From: Salinicoccus sesuvii
GTDB lineage: Bacteria > Bacillota > Bacilli > Staphylococcales > Salinicoccaceae
Assembly (NCBI RefSeq): GCF_042648145.1
Contig: NZ_JBHRWV010000002.1
Span: forward strand, 285,180 to 349,179
Direction: 5' to 3'
DNA length: 64,000 bases
Shown piece after piece: positions 35,295 through 44,175 of this stretch. Within the stretch, counting starts at the first letter, position 1; every line of letters begins with the position of its first letter. A program made the translations under genes and the position numbers. Under the pieces are notes generated by a model. The model was not told the origin of the DNA. It was given only the letters and a program-made list of their open reading frames with translations, and did not search any database.

Positions 35295-36581
35295 TTATCC
35301 CTCTAGGAGGAGGTCTTCAGGGTTTTCCACCAAGTCTTTAATTGTTTTAAGGAAGCCTACAGCCTCTTTACCATCAATAACTCTGTGGTCATAGCTTAAA
35401 GCAATGTACATCATTGGACGGATTTCCATCGTTTCATCATCGACTGCCACTGGACGCTTCTGGATAGTATGCATGCCAAGTATGGCGGCTTGCGTTCCGT
35501 TGATAATTGGTGTAGACATCAATGATCCAAATACTCCACCATTGGTGATTGTAAATGAACCGCCTGTCATATCATCGAGACCTAGTTTTTTATTCTGTGC
35601 TTTCTTTGCCATGTCAACAATATCATTTTCGATATCTGCAAACGTTTTGCGATCACAATCTCTGACGACAGGTACTACTAAACCTTCATCAGTCGACACT
35701 GCAACACCGATATCGTAGAACTGCTTGAGCACGAGATCTTCGCCATCAATTTCAGCATTGACAGCAGGATACTTTCTGAGCGCTGCCACGGATGCTTTAG
35801 TGAAGAATGACATAAATCCAAGACGAGTGCCATCGTGACGTTCCTGGAACTGATCTTTTTTGCGTTTTCTGAGTTCCATGAGATTTGTCATATCAACTTC
35901 GTTGAAAGTTGTAAGCATTGCTGTATTCTGTGAAACTTCTAGGAGACGTTTTGCGATTGTTTGTCTTCTGCGAGACATCTTTTCTCTAATTACGGGTTTG
36001 TCCGGTTTTCCGGAGTCTTGCTTTTGATTCTGCTCTTGCTTTTTAGGCTGTTCTGATTCTTTAGGCTGACTACCGTGGTTTTCGACATCCTGGCTTCTCA
36101 CAAGCCCCCTCGGATCAGAAGCATTGATATCGCTGATGTCGATACCTTTCTCACGTGCCATGCGTCTTGCTGAAGGTGTTGCCACAATACGCGAATCGCT
36201 AGCCTGTCCTTCTTCTTGTGCCTGTCCTTCCTGCTGCTCTTTCGAACCGGCATCTTCCAGTTCTTTACGGCTGTCATCTTCCAAGGGTTCCGCCTTTTCT
36301 GCTTTTGAGCTCTCCTCAGAAGATTCCGACGAACTATCTGCTTCACCATTTTCTTCGACTATGGCGATGACTTGTCCGACTTCAACCGTATCACCTTCTT
36401 CAGCTTTTATCTCAGTGATGACCCCGGCCTCTTCACTAATAACCTCAACATTGACCTTATCGGTTTCAAGTTCAAGGATATTTTCTCCCTTTTCGACCTG
36501 ATCGCCTTTTTGTTTCAACCAGCTTGCAATTGTTCCTTCTGTAATTGATTCAGCCAATTCTGGGACTTTAACTTCAGCCAT
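35295..36581 (-). CDS. odhB: Dihydrolipoamide succinyltransferase, E2 of 2-oxoglutarate dehydrogenase
   Basis: E2 carries succinyl groups on a lipoyl arm. The 428-residue protein has one lipoyl domain with K42 in ETDKVNVEV, an acidic Glu/Ser/Gln-rich linker (about 80-130), a peripheral subunit-binding domain (PSARRMAREKGIDI) and the catalytic domain with H399 and D403 in SYDHRVIDG. It lies 11 nt after odhA on the same strand. No E3 gene is present; the shared lipoamide dehydrogenase is expected elsewhere. Confidence 0.95.
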   Translation of the reverse strand: MAEVKVPELAESITEGTIASWLKQKGDQVEKGENILELETDKVNVEVISEEAGVITEIKAEEGDTVEVGQVIAIVEENGEADSSSESSEESSKAEKAEPLEDDSRKELEDAGSKEQQEGQAQEEGQASDSRIVATPSARRMAREKGIDISDINASDPRGLVRSQDVENHGSQPKESEQPKKQEQNQKQDSGKPDKPVIREKMSRRRQTIAKRLLEVSQNTAMLTTFNEVDMTNLMELRKRKKDQFQERHDGTRLGFMSFFTKASVAALRKYPAVNAEIDGEDLVLKQFYDIGVAVSTDEGLVVPVVRDCDRKTFADIENDIVDMAKKAQNKKLGLDDMTGGSFTITNGGVFGSLMSTPIINGTQAAILGMHTIQKRPVAVDDETMEIRPMMYIALSYDHRVIDGKEAVGFLKTIKDLVENPEDLLLEG

Positions 36582-36592
36582 TCTTCTACCTC

Positions 36593-39367
36593 CTATGATT
36601 TTAGAGCAGTTTCAATAATGTTCTGTTGTATCAGCTTATAAGATTCTCCATCGCCCTCTGCAGGAGAGGCACGCCTGATTCTACCTACATAGTTCACTTC
36701 TACTTTTTCCGGTGCAATTTCGAGAAGGAATGGCAGAGCATAATTATATGTGCCCATGTTTTCGGGCTCTTCTTGAACAAATCGAACTTCATCAAGATTT
36801 CTAAGGCCTTTTAGCACTTCCTGAATTTTCTCTGCAGGGAACGGGTAGATTTGCTCGAGACGAATGATCATTACGCTATCGTCCGGATTCTTCCTCTGCT
36901 CTGTCAGCAAATCGACAACCATCTTGCCACTGGCAATTAATACCTTTCTAACTTTAGTTCGCTTATATTCAGGCAATATAATCTCCCTAAAGCTGCTTTC
37001 TGTGAAAGCACTGACAGGTTCGCTGACAATCTGGTTGCGAAGCAGACTTTTTGGCGTCATGAGCACAAGCGGTCTCATTTTTTCAGTTCCAAGATACTTC
37101 GCCTGTTTCCTCAGAAGGTGGAAATAGTTTGACGCACTAGAAAGGTTGGCAACAGTCATATTGTTTTCAGCAGCAAGTTGCAAGTAACGCTCTAGTCTAG
37201 CCGAGGAGTGTTCGGCACCTTGGCCTTCCTGAGCGTGTGGAAGGAATAGTGTCATTCCTGAGGTCTCACCCCATTTTGCATTACCTGCAGCCATGAAGTT
37301 ATCGAAAATCACCTGAGCCATATTTGAAAAGTCCCCGTATTGTGCTTCCCATATTGCCATTACTGTCTTGCGTTCCACATTGTATCCGTAGTCAAATCCG
37401 ACTACAGCCGCCTCTGAGAGCGGAGAGTTATATACGTCGAATGTTGCTGTTGAATCACTGACTGAATGGAGAGGAATATGTTTGGCTCCAGTTTCAGGGT
37501 CATGTAGGACTGCATGTCTCTGAGCAAATGTCCCTCTTTGTGAGTCCTGTCCAGTCAAACGGATTGGAGTACCATCCTGATTGATTGAAGCAAAAGCAAG
37601 AACTTCTGCATGCGCCCAGTCGATAAGATCTTCATCATTTTCGAAAGGTTTCTTTCTTCTTTCGAGAACGCTTGAAAGTTTTTTAAATACAGTAAAGGAG
37701 TCGGGATACTGGAAAAGAGCATCATTAATTTTTTCAAGACGGTCTCTTGAGATATCATCTTTAGGGCTTTGCTGACCTTCCATGATTTCCTTAGGTGTAT
37801 CAAGTTGTCCATCTACATTTGTATCACTCTTATCGATTTTATCATGAGCAGACCGCATTTCATCGAGTACTCCTTGGATGATTTCATTCTTTTCATCCTC
37901 TGATATGACATTCTCCTCGACGAGTTTGTTTCCGTATAATTCATCAATTGTATCGTGTGATTTCACTTCTTTGTACAGCATTGGATTGGTCGTGGTAGGC
38001 TCATCCATTTCATTGTGCCCATATCTTCTGTAGCCAAGCACATCGATAACAATATCTTTATTGAATTTTTGTCTATATTCAAGTGCAATCTCTATCGTTC
38101 TCAGCACGTGTTCCGGGCGGTCTGAATTGACGTGCAGGATTGGAAGATCGAAGCCGAGTGCTGCATCTGAAGCGTAGACGGTTGACCTTGCATCTGTTTC
38201 TTCGGTCGTAAAGCCGATACGGTTGTTTGCAATGATGTGGACTGATCCGCCCACGCTGTATCCCTTCAATTTACCGAGATTGAGAGATTCATAGACAATG
38301 CCCTGACCCGGGAAGGCTGCATCACCGTGGATGATTGCTGCAATAGCCTTATTGAAATCTTGATTTGGGTAGCCTGCGTGATCGGTTGTCTCCTGCTGAG
38401 CACGAGTCTTACCGAGGACGATCGGCCCCACAACCTCCAAATGACTTGGGTTATTAGCTAAGCTGATACGTTGTTTCATCCCTTTGTCTTCTCTTACTTT
38501 CGATCCGCCGAGGTGGTATTTTACGTCTTTCATCCACCCTTGTGTAATTTCAAGAGAATCATCTTCCGGCAAGAATTTCATCGGATCAGTATGCATAAAT
38601 TCGCTGATCATCATTTCGTATGGTTTTTCGAGGACGTGTGTAAGCACGTTCAGACGGCCACGGTGTGCCATTCCGATCTGAAGATTGGGAATGCCAGCAT
38701 CAGCCATGAGTTGAAGCATATGGTCGAGCAGGGGCACTATGGAATCGACGCCTTCGATGGAGAAGCGCTTTGCGCCTACGAAGTTTTTATGCAGGTACTT
38801 TTCGAATCCCTCAACTTTTGCAAGTGTTCGGAACAGATGCTTTTTCTCATCTTTTGAGAGAGAAATCTCTTTCTGTGTTTCTATTGTCTCCTTCAACCAC
38901 TGGCGCTCTTCTGTATCATTAATATGCATATACTCATACGCGAGCGGTCCAGTGTATAGTGAATGGAGTTGGGTGACTGCTTCATAAGCATTGTTGTAAT
39001 ATTCACCAAGGTGAACGCTTACAAGCGAAGCAGGTAAATTCTTCAGATCATTTTCAGTTAGATTATAGTCTTCGAAGTCCAGACTAGGAACATTCTTTAC
39101 GTCTGGCTTATAAACAGGATAAATATCTGATTCCAGATGTCCAAATAGTCTAATGTTATCTATTAGACGTAACAGACTTTTCACTTTGCTGTGATTTATA
39201 TCCGATTGAGCAGTACCTGTTTGTCCAGAACCGATATTATCAAAAAGAAAACGCATTTCATCACTTACGCTGTCTGGATTTTCCTGGTACATCTCATGAA
39301 GCTCGAGAATCATCCCCAGATTGGTACCGAAACGAACCGGGGCATTCTCAAGTTCTTTCTCTTGCAT
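36593..39367 (-). CDS. odhA: 2-Oxoglutarate dehydrogenase E1 component
   Basis: E1 decarboxylates 2-oxoglutarate using thiamine diphosphate. The 924-residue protein shows MAHRGRLNVLTHV, the ThDP/Mg region GDAAFPGQGIVYE, AEHSSARLERYLQL and a typical C-terminus (RRASPAEGDGES). The start at 39367 (MQEKELE) has GAGGGTGG 5 nt upstream; the ATG at 39409 gives a 14-residue extension without such a site. The gene lies about 90 bp after arlS, and readthrough from arlRS cannot be excluded. Confidence 0.95.
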   Translation of the reverse strand: MQEKELENAPVRFGTNLGMILELHEMYQENPDSVSDEMRFLFDNIGSGQTGTAQSDINHSKVKSLLRLIDNIRLFGHLESDIYPVYKPDVKNVPSLDFEDYNLTENDLKNLPASLVSVHLGEYYNNAYEAVTQLHSLYTGPLAYEYMHINDTEERQWLKETIETQKEISLSKDEKKHLFRTLAKVEGFEKYLHKNFVGAKRFSIEGVDSIVPLLDHMLQLMADAGIPNLQIGMAHRGRLNVLTHVLEKPYEMMISEFMHTDPMKFLPEDDSLEITQGWMKDVKYHLGGSKVREDKGMKQRISLANNPSHLEVVGPIVLGKTRAQQETTDHAGYPNQDFNKAIAAIIHGDAAFPGQGIVYESLNLGKLKGYSVGGSVHIIANNRIGFTTEETDARSTVYASDAALGFDLPILHVNSDRPEHVLRTIEIALEYRQKFNKDIVIDVLGYRRYGHNEMDEPTTTNPMLYKEVKSHDTIDELYGNKLVEENVISEDEKNEIIQGVLDEMRSAHDKIDKSDTNVDGQLDTPKEIMEGQQSPKDDISRDRLEKINDALFQYPDSFTVFKKLSSVLERRKKPFENDEDLIDWAHAEVLAFASINQDGTPIRLTGQDSQRGTFAQRHAVLHDPETGAKHIPLHSVSDSTATFDVYNSPLSEAAVVGFDYGYNVERKTVMAIWEAQYGDFSNMAQVIFDNFMAAGNAKWGETSGMTLFLPHAQEGQGAEHSSARLERYLQLAAENNMTVANLSSASNYFHLLRKQAKYLGTEKMRPLVLMTPKSLLRNQIVSEPVSAFTESSFREIILPEYKRTKVRKVLIASGKMVVDLLTEQRKNPDDSVMIIRLEQIYPFPAEKIQEVLKGLRNLDEVRFVQEEPENMGTYNYALPFLLEIAPEKVEVNYVGRIRRASPAEGDGESYKLIQQNIIETALKS

Positions 39368-39456
39368 TTTGCCACCCTCTTTAGTTTCTTTTGTCTTATA
39401 CAGTTCCATTCTAGCACTATGGTATTTTGTTTTAAAGTCAATACTTGCTGTAATTA

Positions 39457-40830
39457 TTACAATTGTCTATTTTTTTGAGGGAATCTGATCGTAACTTTTG
39501 TAAACGCTCCCTCAACGCTTTCAATCCATACTCTACCCTTATAGTTATCGATAAGTTTTTGTGCAATTGAGAGGCCTAACCCATTGCCGCCGAGTTCCCT
39601 GCTTCTTGATTTATCTACTCTATAGAATCGATCGAAAATAGCTTCTATTTCACTCTCTGGTATGCCGATACCATGATCGACTATCGATATATCGAAATGG
39701 TCATTTCCTCTCCTTGTAATCACATCGATGTGTTTCCGTTCGTAATCGTACTTGATCGCGTTATCTAGGAAGATAACTAGCATTTGTTCAAGATGATAAG
39801 GATTGATGTGAAAGTAAATGTTTCTGTCATCAAGATCAAGATTGAAAGTGTACTCCGGATGAAGTTGCCTGAATGCGTCCACCCTACTCTTCACTTCTTT
39901 ATTGATATCCGCCTCTTCCATAATTTCTTTTGTTTTACCTTCATTCTTAGTCAAAAGCAGAAGTTCTTCGACGAGCTTGTTGATCCGCTGAAGTTCTTCA
40001 ATTGAGATATTCAGAGATTCATCAAGTACTTCAGGCTTGTGTCGGCCCCATCTATTAATTAGCTTCAGATGCCCTTGGATAATTTGGAGTGGTGTTCTCA
40101 GTTCATGCGAAGCATCTTCCACAAACTGTTTTTGCTGGTTGTAAGATCTCTCTAGTGAATCCATCATATGGTTGAACGATTCCACCATATAGTCGGTCTC
40201 TTCAGTATTAGTTTGTATCTGGAGTCGTTCAGAGAACCCTTCGTCCTCTATCCGTCTCAATTGATTGGCGATGTTGCGAATGGGTTTGACCATCTGCGTG
40301 GAAAAGAAATAGCTGATAATTGATGTGAACAGGATTGAGATAAACCCTACAATGATAGCGATGAAGACCATCATTCTTATAACTGAATGGTAGTAGTCGA
40401 GTGGATGAATGACCGACACATAGCCAGTCCAATACACTGAGTCAATCCGGATACTCCCTTTGAAAAAGCTGCCGTCCTCTGTGCTTATTGATGTAATTTC
40501 CTTATCGAGCACAGGTTCAAATTCATTGTCATACATTAAAGGTATGCCAGCGGTTGCACTGAAAACCTCTTCGCCACTCTGTGTGTATAGAATCATCTTC
40601 TGTCCATCGTAAAGACTCGAATAGATTTCATTTTCGTTGATAGTGTTGATCGGCTGTCCCTCATAAATACTTTCTAACTCCTCAAGACTTCGATCAATGG
40701 AGCGATACTCCTGATTTTCAAGATAAAGGCTAGTCAGATAGATGAGCAGTGAACTGAACATCAAATATGTGATGGAAATAATGAGCGTGGATAGTCGGAG
40801 CCATCTATATTTCAAGGATTGTCTATTCAT
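39457..40830 (-). CDS. arlS: Sensor histidine kinase ArlS
   Basis: ArlS with ArlR controls adhesion, autolysis and virulence genes in staphylococci. The 457-residue kinase has TM1 at about 14-36, an extracellular sensor of about 115 residues, TM2 at about 152-176, a HAMP domain and the phospho-acceptor H242 in FVEDASHELRTPLQ. The ATP-binding domain has NAIKYD (N box), DHGIGIP and GLGLSIAQKL. It overlaps arlR by 4 nt. The signal is unknown. Confidence 0.92.
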   Translation of the reverse strand: MNRQSLKYRWLRLSTLIISITYLMFSSLLIYLTSLYLENQEYRSIDRSLEELESIYEGQPINTINENEIYSSLYDGQKMILYTQSGEEVFSATAGIPLMYDNEFEPVLDKEITSISTEDGSFFKGSIRIDSVYWTGYVSVIHPLDYYHSVIRMMVFIAIIVGFISILFTSIISYFFSTQMVKPIRNIANQLRRIEDEGFSERLQIQTNTEETDYMVESFNHMMDSLERSYNQQKQFVEDASHELRTPLQIIQGHLKLINRWGRHKPEVLDESLNISIEELQRINKLVEELLLLTKNEGKTKEIMEEADINKEVKSRVDAFRQLHPEYTFNLDLDDRNIYFHINPYHLEQMLVIFLDNAIKYDYERKHIDVITRRGNDHFDISIVDHGIGIPESEIEAIFDRFYRVDKSRSRELGGNGLGLSIAQKLIDNYKGRVWIESVEGAFTKVTIRFPQKNRQL

Positions 40831-41501
40831 GGTCGGATCACATATCCCACACCTCTGACAGTCTCTATCAACTTATGTCTGTCGAATGGTTTCAACTTAT
40901 TGCGCAGATACCTGATGTAAACATCAACAACATTGGTTTCGACTTCACTGTCGTATCCCCACACATGATCGAGGATGGTTTCACGCTGTAGAACAACTCC
41001 GGCATTCTTCATGAGTAGGTGTAGAAGATCATATTCTGTTTTAGTCAATTCAATACTAACATCGTCAATGGTAACGTGGTGCGCCTGGGCATCCATAACT
41101 ATACCATGCATGGAGAGCAGCTCATGTTTCTGCTCTTTTAATTGAGAGCGCCGCATAATGACTCGTATTCTCGCGAGGAGTTCTTCTATCTCAAATGGTT
41201 TTACAATATAGTCGTCTGCGCCATAATCAAGTCCGATCACCTTATCGTATGTCTCGCCTTTAGCTGTAATGATGATAATTGGCGTGTCTTTCTCTTTACG
41301 TAACCTTCTACATACTTCGAGACCATTCAATTCAGGTAGCATCAAATCGAGGAGTATACAATCATAGTCAAACGAATATGCTTTATCCAGACCTTCTTCC
41401 CCATCTGATGACAATGTGACTTGGTATCCCTCATGCATAAGCTCAAGCTCGATGAAACGGGCGAGATTCATTTCATCTTCGACTACTAAAATATGCTTCA
41501 T
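40827..41501 (-). CDS. arlR: Response regulator ArlR (OmpR family)
   Basis: This 224-residue regulator has a receiver domain with acidic pocket E8/D9, phospho-acceptor D52 in ILLDLMLPELNG and K104-type ITAKGE, and an OmpR winged helix with the recognition helix in SEVETNVVDVYIRYLRNKL. The gene order arlR-arlS followed by odhA matches staphylococci. The ATGA overlap with arlS couples translation. Confidence 0.94.
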   Translation of the reverse strand: MKHILVVEDEMNLARFIELELMHEGYQVTLSSDGEEGLDKAYSFDYDCILLDLMLPELNGLEVCRRLRKEKDTPIIIITAKGETYDKVIGLDYGADDYIVKPFEIEELLARIRVIMRRSQLKEQKHELLSMHGIVMDAQAHHVTIDDVSIELTKTEYDLLHLLMKNAGVVLQRETILDHVWGYDSEVETNVVDVYIRYLRNKLKPFDRHKLIETVRGVGYVIRP

Positions 41502-41550
41502 CTTAATCTTCCTATCTTCTTTTTTGTCATCATACCATGACGAAAGTATT

Positions 41551-41579
41551 AAAAAAACGCATGACAGAAATCATGCGTC
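41551..41579 (-). terminator. Terminator of the acetyltransferase gene
   Basis: On the minus strand, GACGCATGA pairs with TCATGCGT(T) around TTTCTG and is followed by TTTTTTT. It separates the acetyltransferase gene from arlR. Confidence 0.85.
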
Positions 41580-42198
41580 AACTGACAGTCTCCAAGGGTA
41601 GATCCATCATGTAGCTTTGTTGTTTGATAAGCAAGGTTTTTTTCACTTCCGGCCATTCATCATCAATTATTGAATAGATGATAATGTTGCGGGCGACTCC
41701 ACGAAGATTTCGTTCCTTGCGGATGACACCCTCTTTAGTAAAGCCGATACGCTCAATTGCGCGATTACTTCTTACATTTCTTTCATCTGCTCGAATCTGA
41801 ACACGCATCATGTTAAGTACTTCAAAACAGTACTCGAGAAGTAAAAACTTGCTGTCCGAGTTAACGAAGGTACGCTGCGCTCTAGTACCAAACCATGAAG
41901 CACCAATTTCACAGCTCTGCCTCTCATAGTCAATGTGCTGAATTCTCGTGCTGCCAAGTACTTCATCAGTGGCTTTCAACACTACTACAAACGGAATATC
42001 TTTCAATTGATTTCTGAGTTCTATGGCGCTCTTTACCCACTCCTGCATCAGTTCCTCATTTGTTGCCTGAAAAAGCATATATGACCAGATGGATTCGTGA
42101 TTAATTTCGTGTAGCTTGCCAGCGTGACTGGGCTGCATGGGAATGAGCCGTATCCTTTCATTTTCTAGAGTTATGGACTCATACAAATTAACAACCAT
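41578..42198 (-). CDS. GNAT family N-acetyltransferase (RimJ/RimL type)
   Basis: This 206-residue protein begins with LENERIRLIPMQPSHAGKLHEI and contains the conserved RADERNVRSNRAIERIGFTKEG block near residue 145, typical of the RimJ/RimL group that acetylates protein N-termini or small molecules. GAGGTGAGATCAG precedes the ATG. It has its own terminator and lies downstream of the candidate small RNA. The substrate is unknown. Confidence 0.88.
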   Translation of the reverse strand: MVVNLYESITLENERIRLIPMQPSHAGKLHEINHESIWSYMLFQATNEELMQEWVKSAIELRNQLKDIPFVVVLKATDEVLGSTRIQHIDYERQSCEIGASWFGTRAQRTFVNSDSKFLLLEYCFEVLNMMRVQIRADERNVRSNRAIERIGFTKEGVIRKERNLRGVARNIIIYSIIDDEWPEVKKTLLIKQQSYMMDLPLETVS

Positions 42199-42246
42199 CT
42201 GATCTCACCTCACTGTTATATTGACATGATAATTATAAATGCATAC

Positions 42247-42279
42247 AAAAAAATTGGCAACGCCCAGAAGGACGCTGCC
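42247..42279 (-). terminator. Rho-independent terminator of the candidate sRNA
   Basis: On the minus strand, GGCAGCGTCC-TTCT-GGGCGTTGCC (two G-T pairs) is followed by AATTTTTTTG. It could also end the murG-PAP2 transcript. Confidence 0.85.
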
Positions 42280-42345
42280 ATATGTTTATGGATATATTTC
42301 TTTGTTTTGAAAATGATCTTTTAAATAAGGGGGGCTTATTCATTA
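42247..42345 (-). ncRNA. Candidate Fur-regulated small RNA (IsrR-like)
   Basis: This minus-strand stretch lies between the PAP2 gene and the acetyltransferase gene and has no ORF. It starts next to a Fur-like box. It contains AATAAG-CCCCC-CTTATT (42324-42340), a hairpin that presents a C-only loop, and ends in a 10-bp terminator stem with loop TTCT followed by TTTTTTT. In S. aureus, as I recall, the Fur-controlled sRNA IsrR lies between arlR and pgpB and uses C-rich loops to cover Shine-Dalgarno sites. The position, box, C-rich loop and terminator all agree, but I cannot align to IsrR. The 5' end is a guess. Confidence 0.5.
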
Positions 42346-42349
42346 TCAT

Positions 42350-42364
42350 TGATAATCATTTTCA
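42350..42364. promoter_or_regulatory. Predicted Fur box
   Basis: TGATAATCATTTTCA matches the 7-1-7 Fur consensus TGATAAT-N-ATTATCA with one mismatch, and the left neighbour CATTATCATTGATAATC extends the repeat. It lies just upstream of the C-rich sRNA candidate on the minus strand and downstream of the PAP2 stop codon, so it is not placed to control PAP2. Confidence 0.65.
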
Positions 42365-42372
42365 ATTACATT

Positions 42373-42999
42373 CTAAACAGGCGTTGGATTATTGTCAAGC
42401 TTTTTATGCATGATGGCACTCGCACCAATAACGACGGCTGTTCCCGCTACGATTCCTGCAATGATATCCGTCGGATAATGCACGCCAAGATAAACCCGTG
42501 ATGAGGAGATCATCAGGATGAAAGTCGCGCATAAGCCGTACAAGATCCCCTTGTGGTTCAATTCACTATTCTTGATGAGTGTCATCAATGACCCAAAGAA
42601 TATAGTCGATCCCATTGCGTGACCACTCGGGAAGCTAAACCCGGTAATGTCTATCAGTCTGAGGAGAGATGGCCTCTGTCTATCGAATGTATTCTTTAAT
42701 ACAGGTACAAGTATGCTACTTGATAGCATGGAGATGATTAGGAAAAGCGTTTCGAACTTAAGGCGATAGAGCATGAGTATGGTAATCATGATAAGTGACA
42801 GGATAACCATAGAAAGCACTTCCCCTACTTGAGTAAAACCAAGCATGAGAGCGGTAGTGATAAAACTCTCAGAAGCATAAATAAACTCATAGACTTCAGT
42901 ATCAATCCATCGTCCAAGACGGGATTCATGGAAGAAGGCAATCACACCAAAAATTAGTGTAAAAACGAGAAACAGAGAAATCTTTTTCAGTCGACTCAT
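42373..42999 (-). CDS. PAP2 family phosphatase (PgpB-like)
   Basis: This membrane phosphatase probably acts on undecaprenyl pyrophosphate or phosphatidylglycerol phosphate. The three PAP2 motifs are intact: KNTFDRQRPS, FPSGHAMGS and SRVYLGVHYPTD, within about six helices over 208 residues. ATG 42999 overlaps the murG stop by ATGA and has AAGGAGG upstream, so it is translated together with murG. The longer ORF from 43074 runs inside murG and is not supported. The pairing with murG favours a lipid-carrier recycling role. Confidence 0.88.
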   Translation of the reverse strand: MSRLKKISLFLVFTLIFGVIAFFHESRLGRWIDTEVYEFIYASESFITTALMLGFTQVGEVLSMVILSLIMITILMLYRLKFETLFLIISMLSSSILVPVLKNTFDRQRPSLLRLIDITGFSFPSGHAMGSTIFFGSLMTLIKNSELNHKGILYGLCATFILMISSSRVYLGVHYPTDIIAGIVAGTAVVIGASAIMHKKLDNNPTPV

Positions 43000-44075
43000 T
43001 CTTCGGCCTCCTTGCGGATTAGAAGATCTACAAGCTCCTGGGGCTTGAAACCGCCCTCGAAGCTGCACATGCAATCTACGATCGCTTCCTTATTTGAATC
43101 GATACGTTCTAGTGTCTGTTGGAAAATCTCTATATCTAGTTCCTCGTCTTGTATGACTTCTGCAAAGCCCTTCTCTTTGAAATACTCTGCATTCTCTACC
43201 TGGTCCCCCCTGCTTTGGGAACGTGGCAGCGGAATAAGAATCATCGGCTTTTCATTTAGAAGAAATTCATAGATAGCATTAGAACCACTGCGACCGACAG
43301 CAATGTCGGATATTGTAATAAGGTGTGGGAGTTCTTTTTTAACAAACTCGAACTGTTTATAGTTTTCTGTATCAAGCCCTTCTTGATAATGCCCTCTACC
43401 ACAGAGATGAATGATCTGCCATTCCTTAGTCAGTTCGTCAAGATTGTTTCTTATGAACTGATTGATTGAGCGCGCACCGAGTGAACCACCCATTACAATC
43501 ATAACCCGCTTGTCCGGATTAAAACCTGTAAGTTCGTAACCGATTTTACTATAGCCACGCTTCAGTTCATCCCGTATCACAGGCCCAATATATTCCGCCT
43601 TATCGGAAGGAATGTAGTCCAGTGTTCTTTTGAAAGTGACAAAAATTTTGGTAGCAAACTTACCTGCTATTTTGTTTGCGAGCCCCGGCGTAATATCCGA
43701 CTCGTGAATATATACAGGAATTCCAAGAGACTTGGCTGCAAGTACAACCGGCACACTGACGAACCCGCCTTTTGAAAATACAAATTCGACATTTTCTTTT
43801 TTAAGTACTTTACGGGCATCGCCGATACCCTTCACGACCTTGAATATATCTTTGAAGTTTTCCGAGGAAAGGTAGCGTCTTAGTTTACCGCTCGAAATGT
43901 TATAGTATTTTATGGAAGTGGCACCGATAATTTCTTTTTCTATGCCTTTCTTTGAACCCAGATAAACAGGTTCTATCCCTCTGTTTATAAAGCCAGGGAT
44001 GAGCAGTTTATTGAGCATTACGTGTCCGACTGTGCCCCCACCTGTGAGGACGACTTTTCTTTTCTTTGGTTCCAT
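42996..44075 (-). CDS. murG: UDP-GlcNAc:lipid I N-acetylglucosaminyltransferase MurG
   Basis: MurG makes lipid II at the inner face of the membrane. The 359-residue protein shows the staphylococcal-type GGGTVGHVMLN loop, HESDITPGLANKI, VMGGSLGARSIN and GRSGSNAIYEF plus PLPRSQSRGDQ for UDP-GlcNAc binding. Start ATG 44075 has GGAGGAAAGT upstream. The N-terminal loop reads TVGH, where most bacteria have TAGH. It forms a unit with the downstream PAP2 gene. Confidence 0.95.
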   Translation of the reverse strand: MEPKKRKVVLTGGGTVGHVMLNKLLIPGFINRGIEPVYLGSKKGIEKEIIGATSIKYYNISSGKLRRYLSSENFKDIFKVVKGIGDARKVLKKENVEFVFSKGGFVSVPVVLAAKSLGIPVYIHESDITPGLANKIAGKFATKIFVTFKRTLDYIPSDKAEYIGPVIRDELKRGYSKIGYELTGFNPDKRVMIVMGGSLGARSINQFIRNNLDELTKEWQIIHLCGRGHYQEGLDTENYKQFEFVKKELPHLITISDIAVGRSGSNAIYEFLLNEKPMILIPLPRSQSRGDQVENAEYFKEKGFAEVIQDEELDIEIFQQTLERIDSNKEAIVDCMCSFEGGFKPQELVDLLIRKEAEE

Positions 44076-44139
44076 ACTTTCCTCCAAAAACTCTTTTATG
44101 CTAATTACTTTAAACTATTTTTACTGTTGATACAATATA

Positions 44140-44170
44140 AAGCCGCACAAACATTATGTTCATACGGCTT
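44140..44170 (-). terminator. Terminator of ctpA
   Basis: On the minus strand, a 13-bp stem (AAGCCGTATGAAC with GTTTGTGCGGCTT, some G-T pairs) closes a 5-nt loop and is followed by a modest TATATT tail. Confidence 0.7.
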
Positions 44171-44175
44171 AAATA

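Noticed and set aside
39368..39409. 14-residue N-terminal extension of OdhA
   Set aside because: The ATG at 39409 lacks a ribosome binding site. GAGGGTGG directly precedes the ATG at 39367, and the family begins there.
42999..43074. N-terminal extension of the PAP2 protein inside murG
   Set aside because: The extension (MHVQLRGRFQ...) is translated from murG in another frame. The ATG at 42999 has AAGGAGG and overlaps the murG stop as ATGA.
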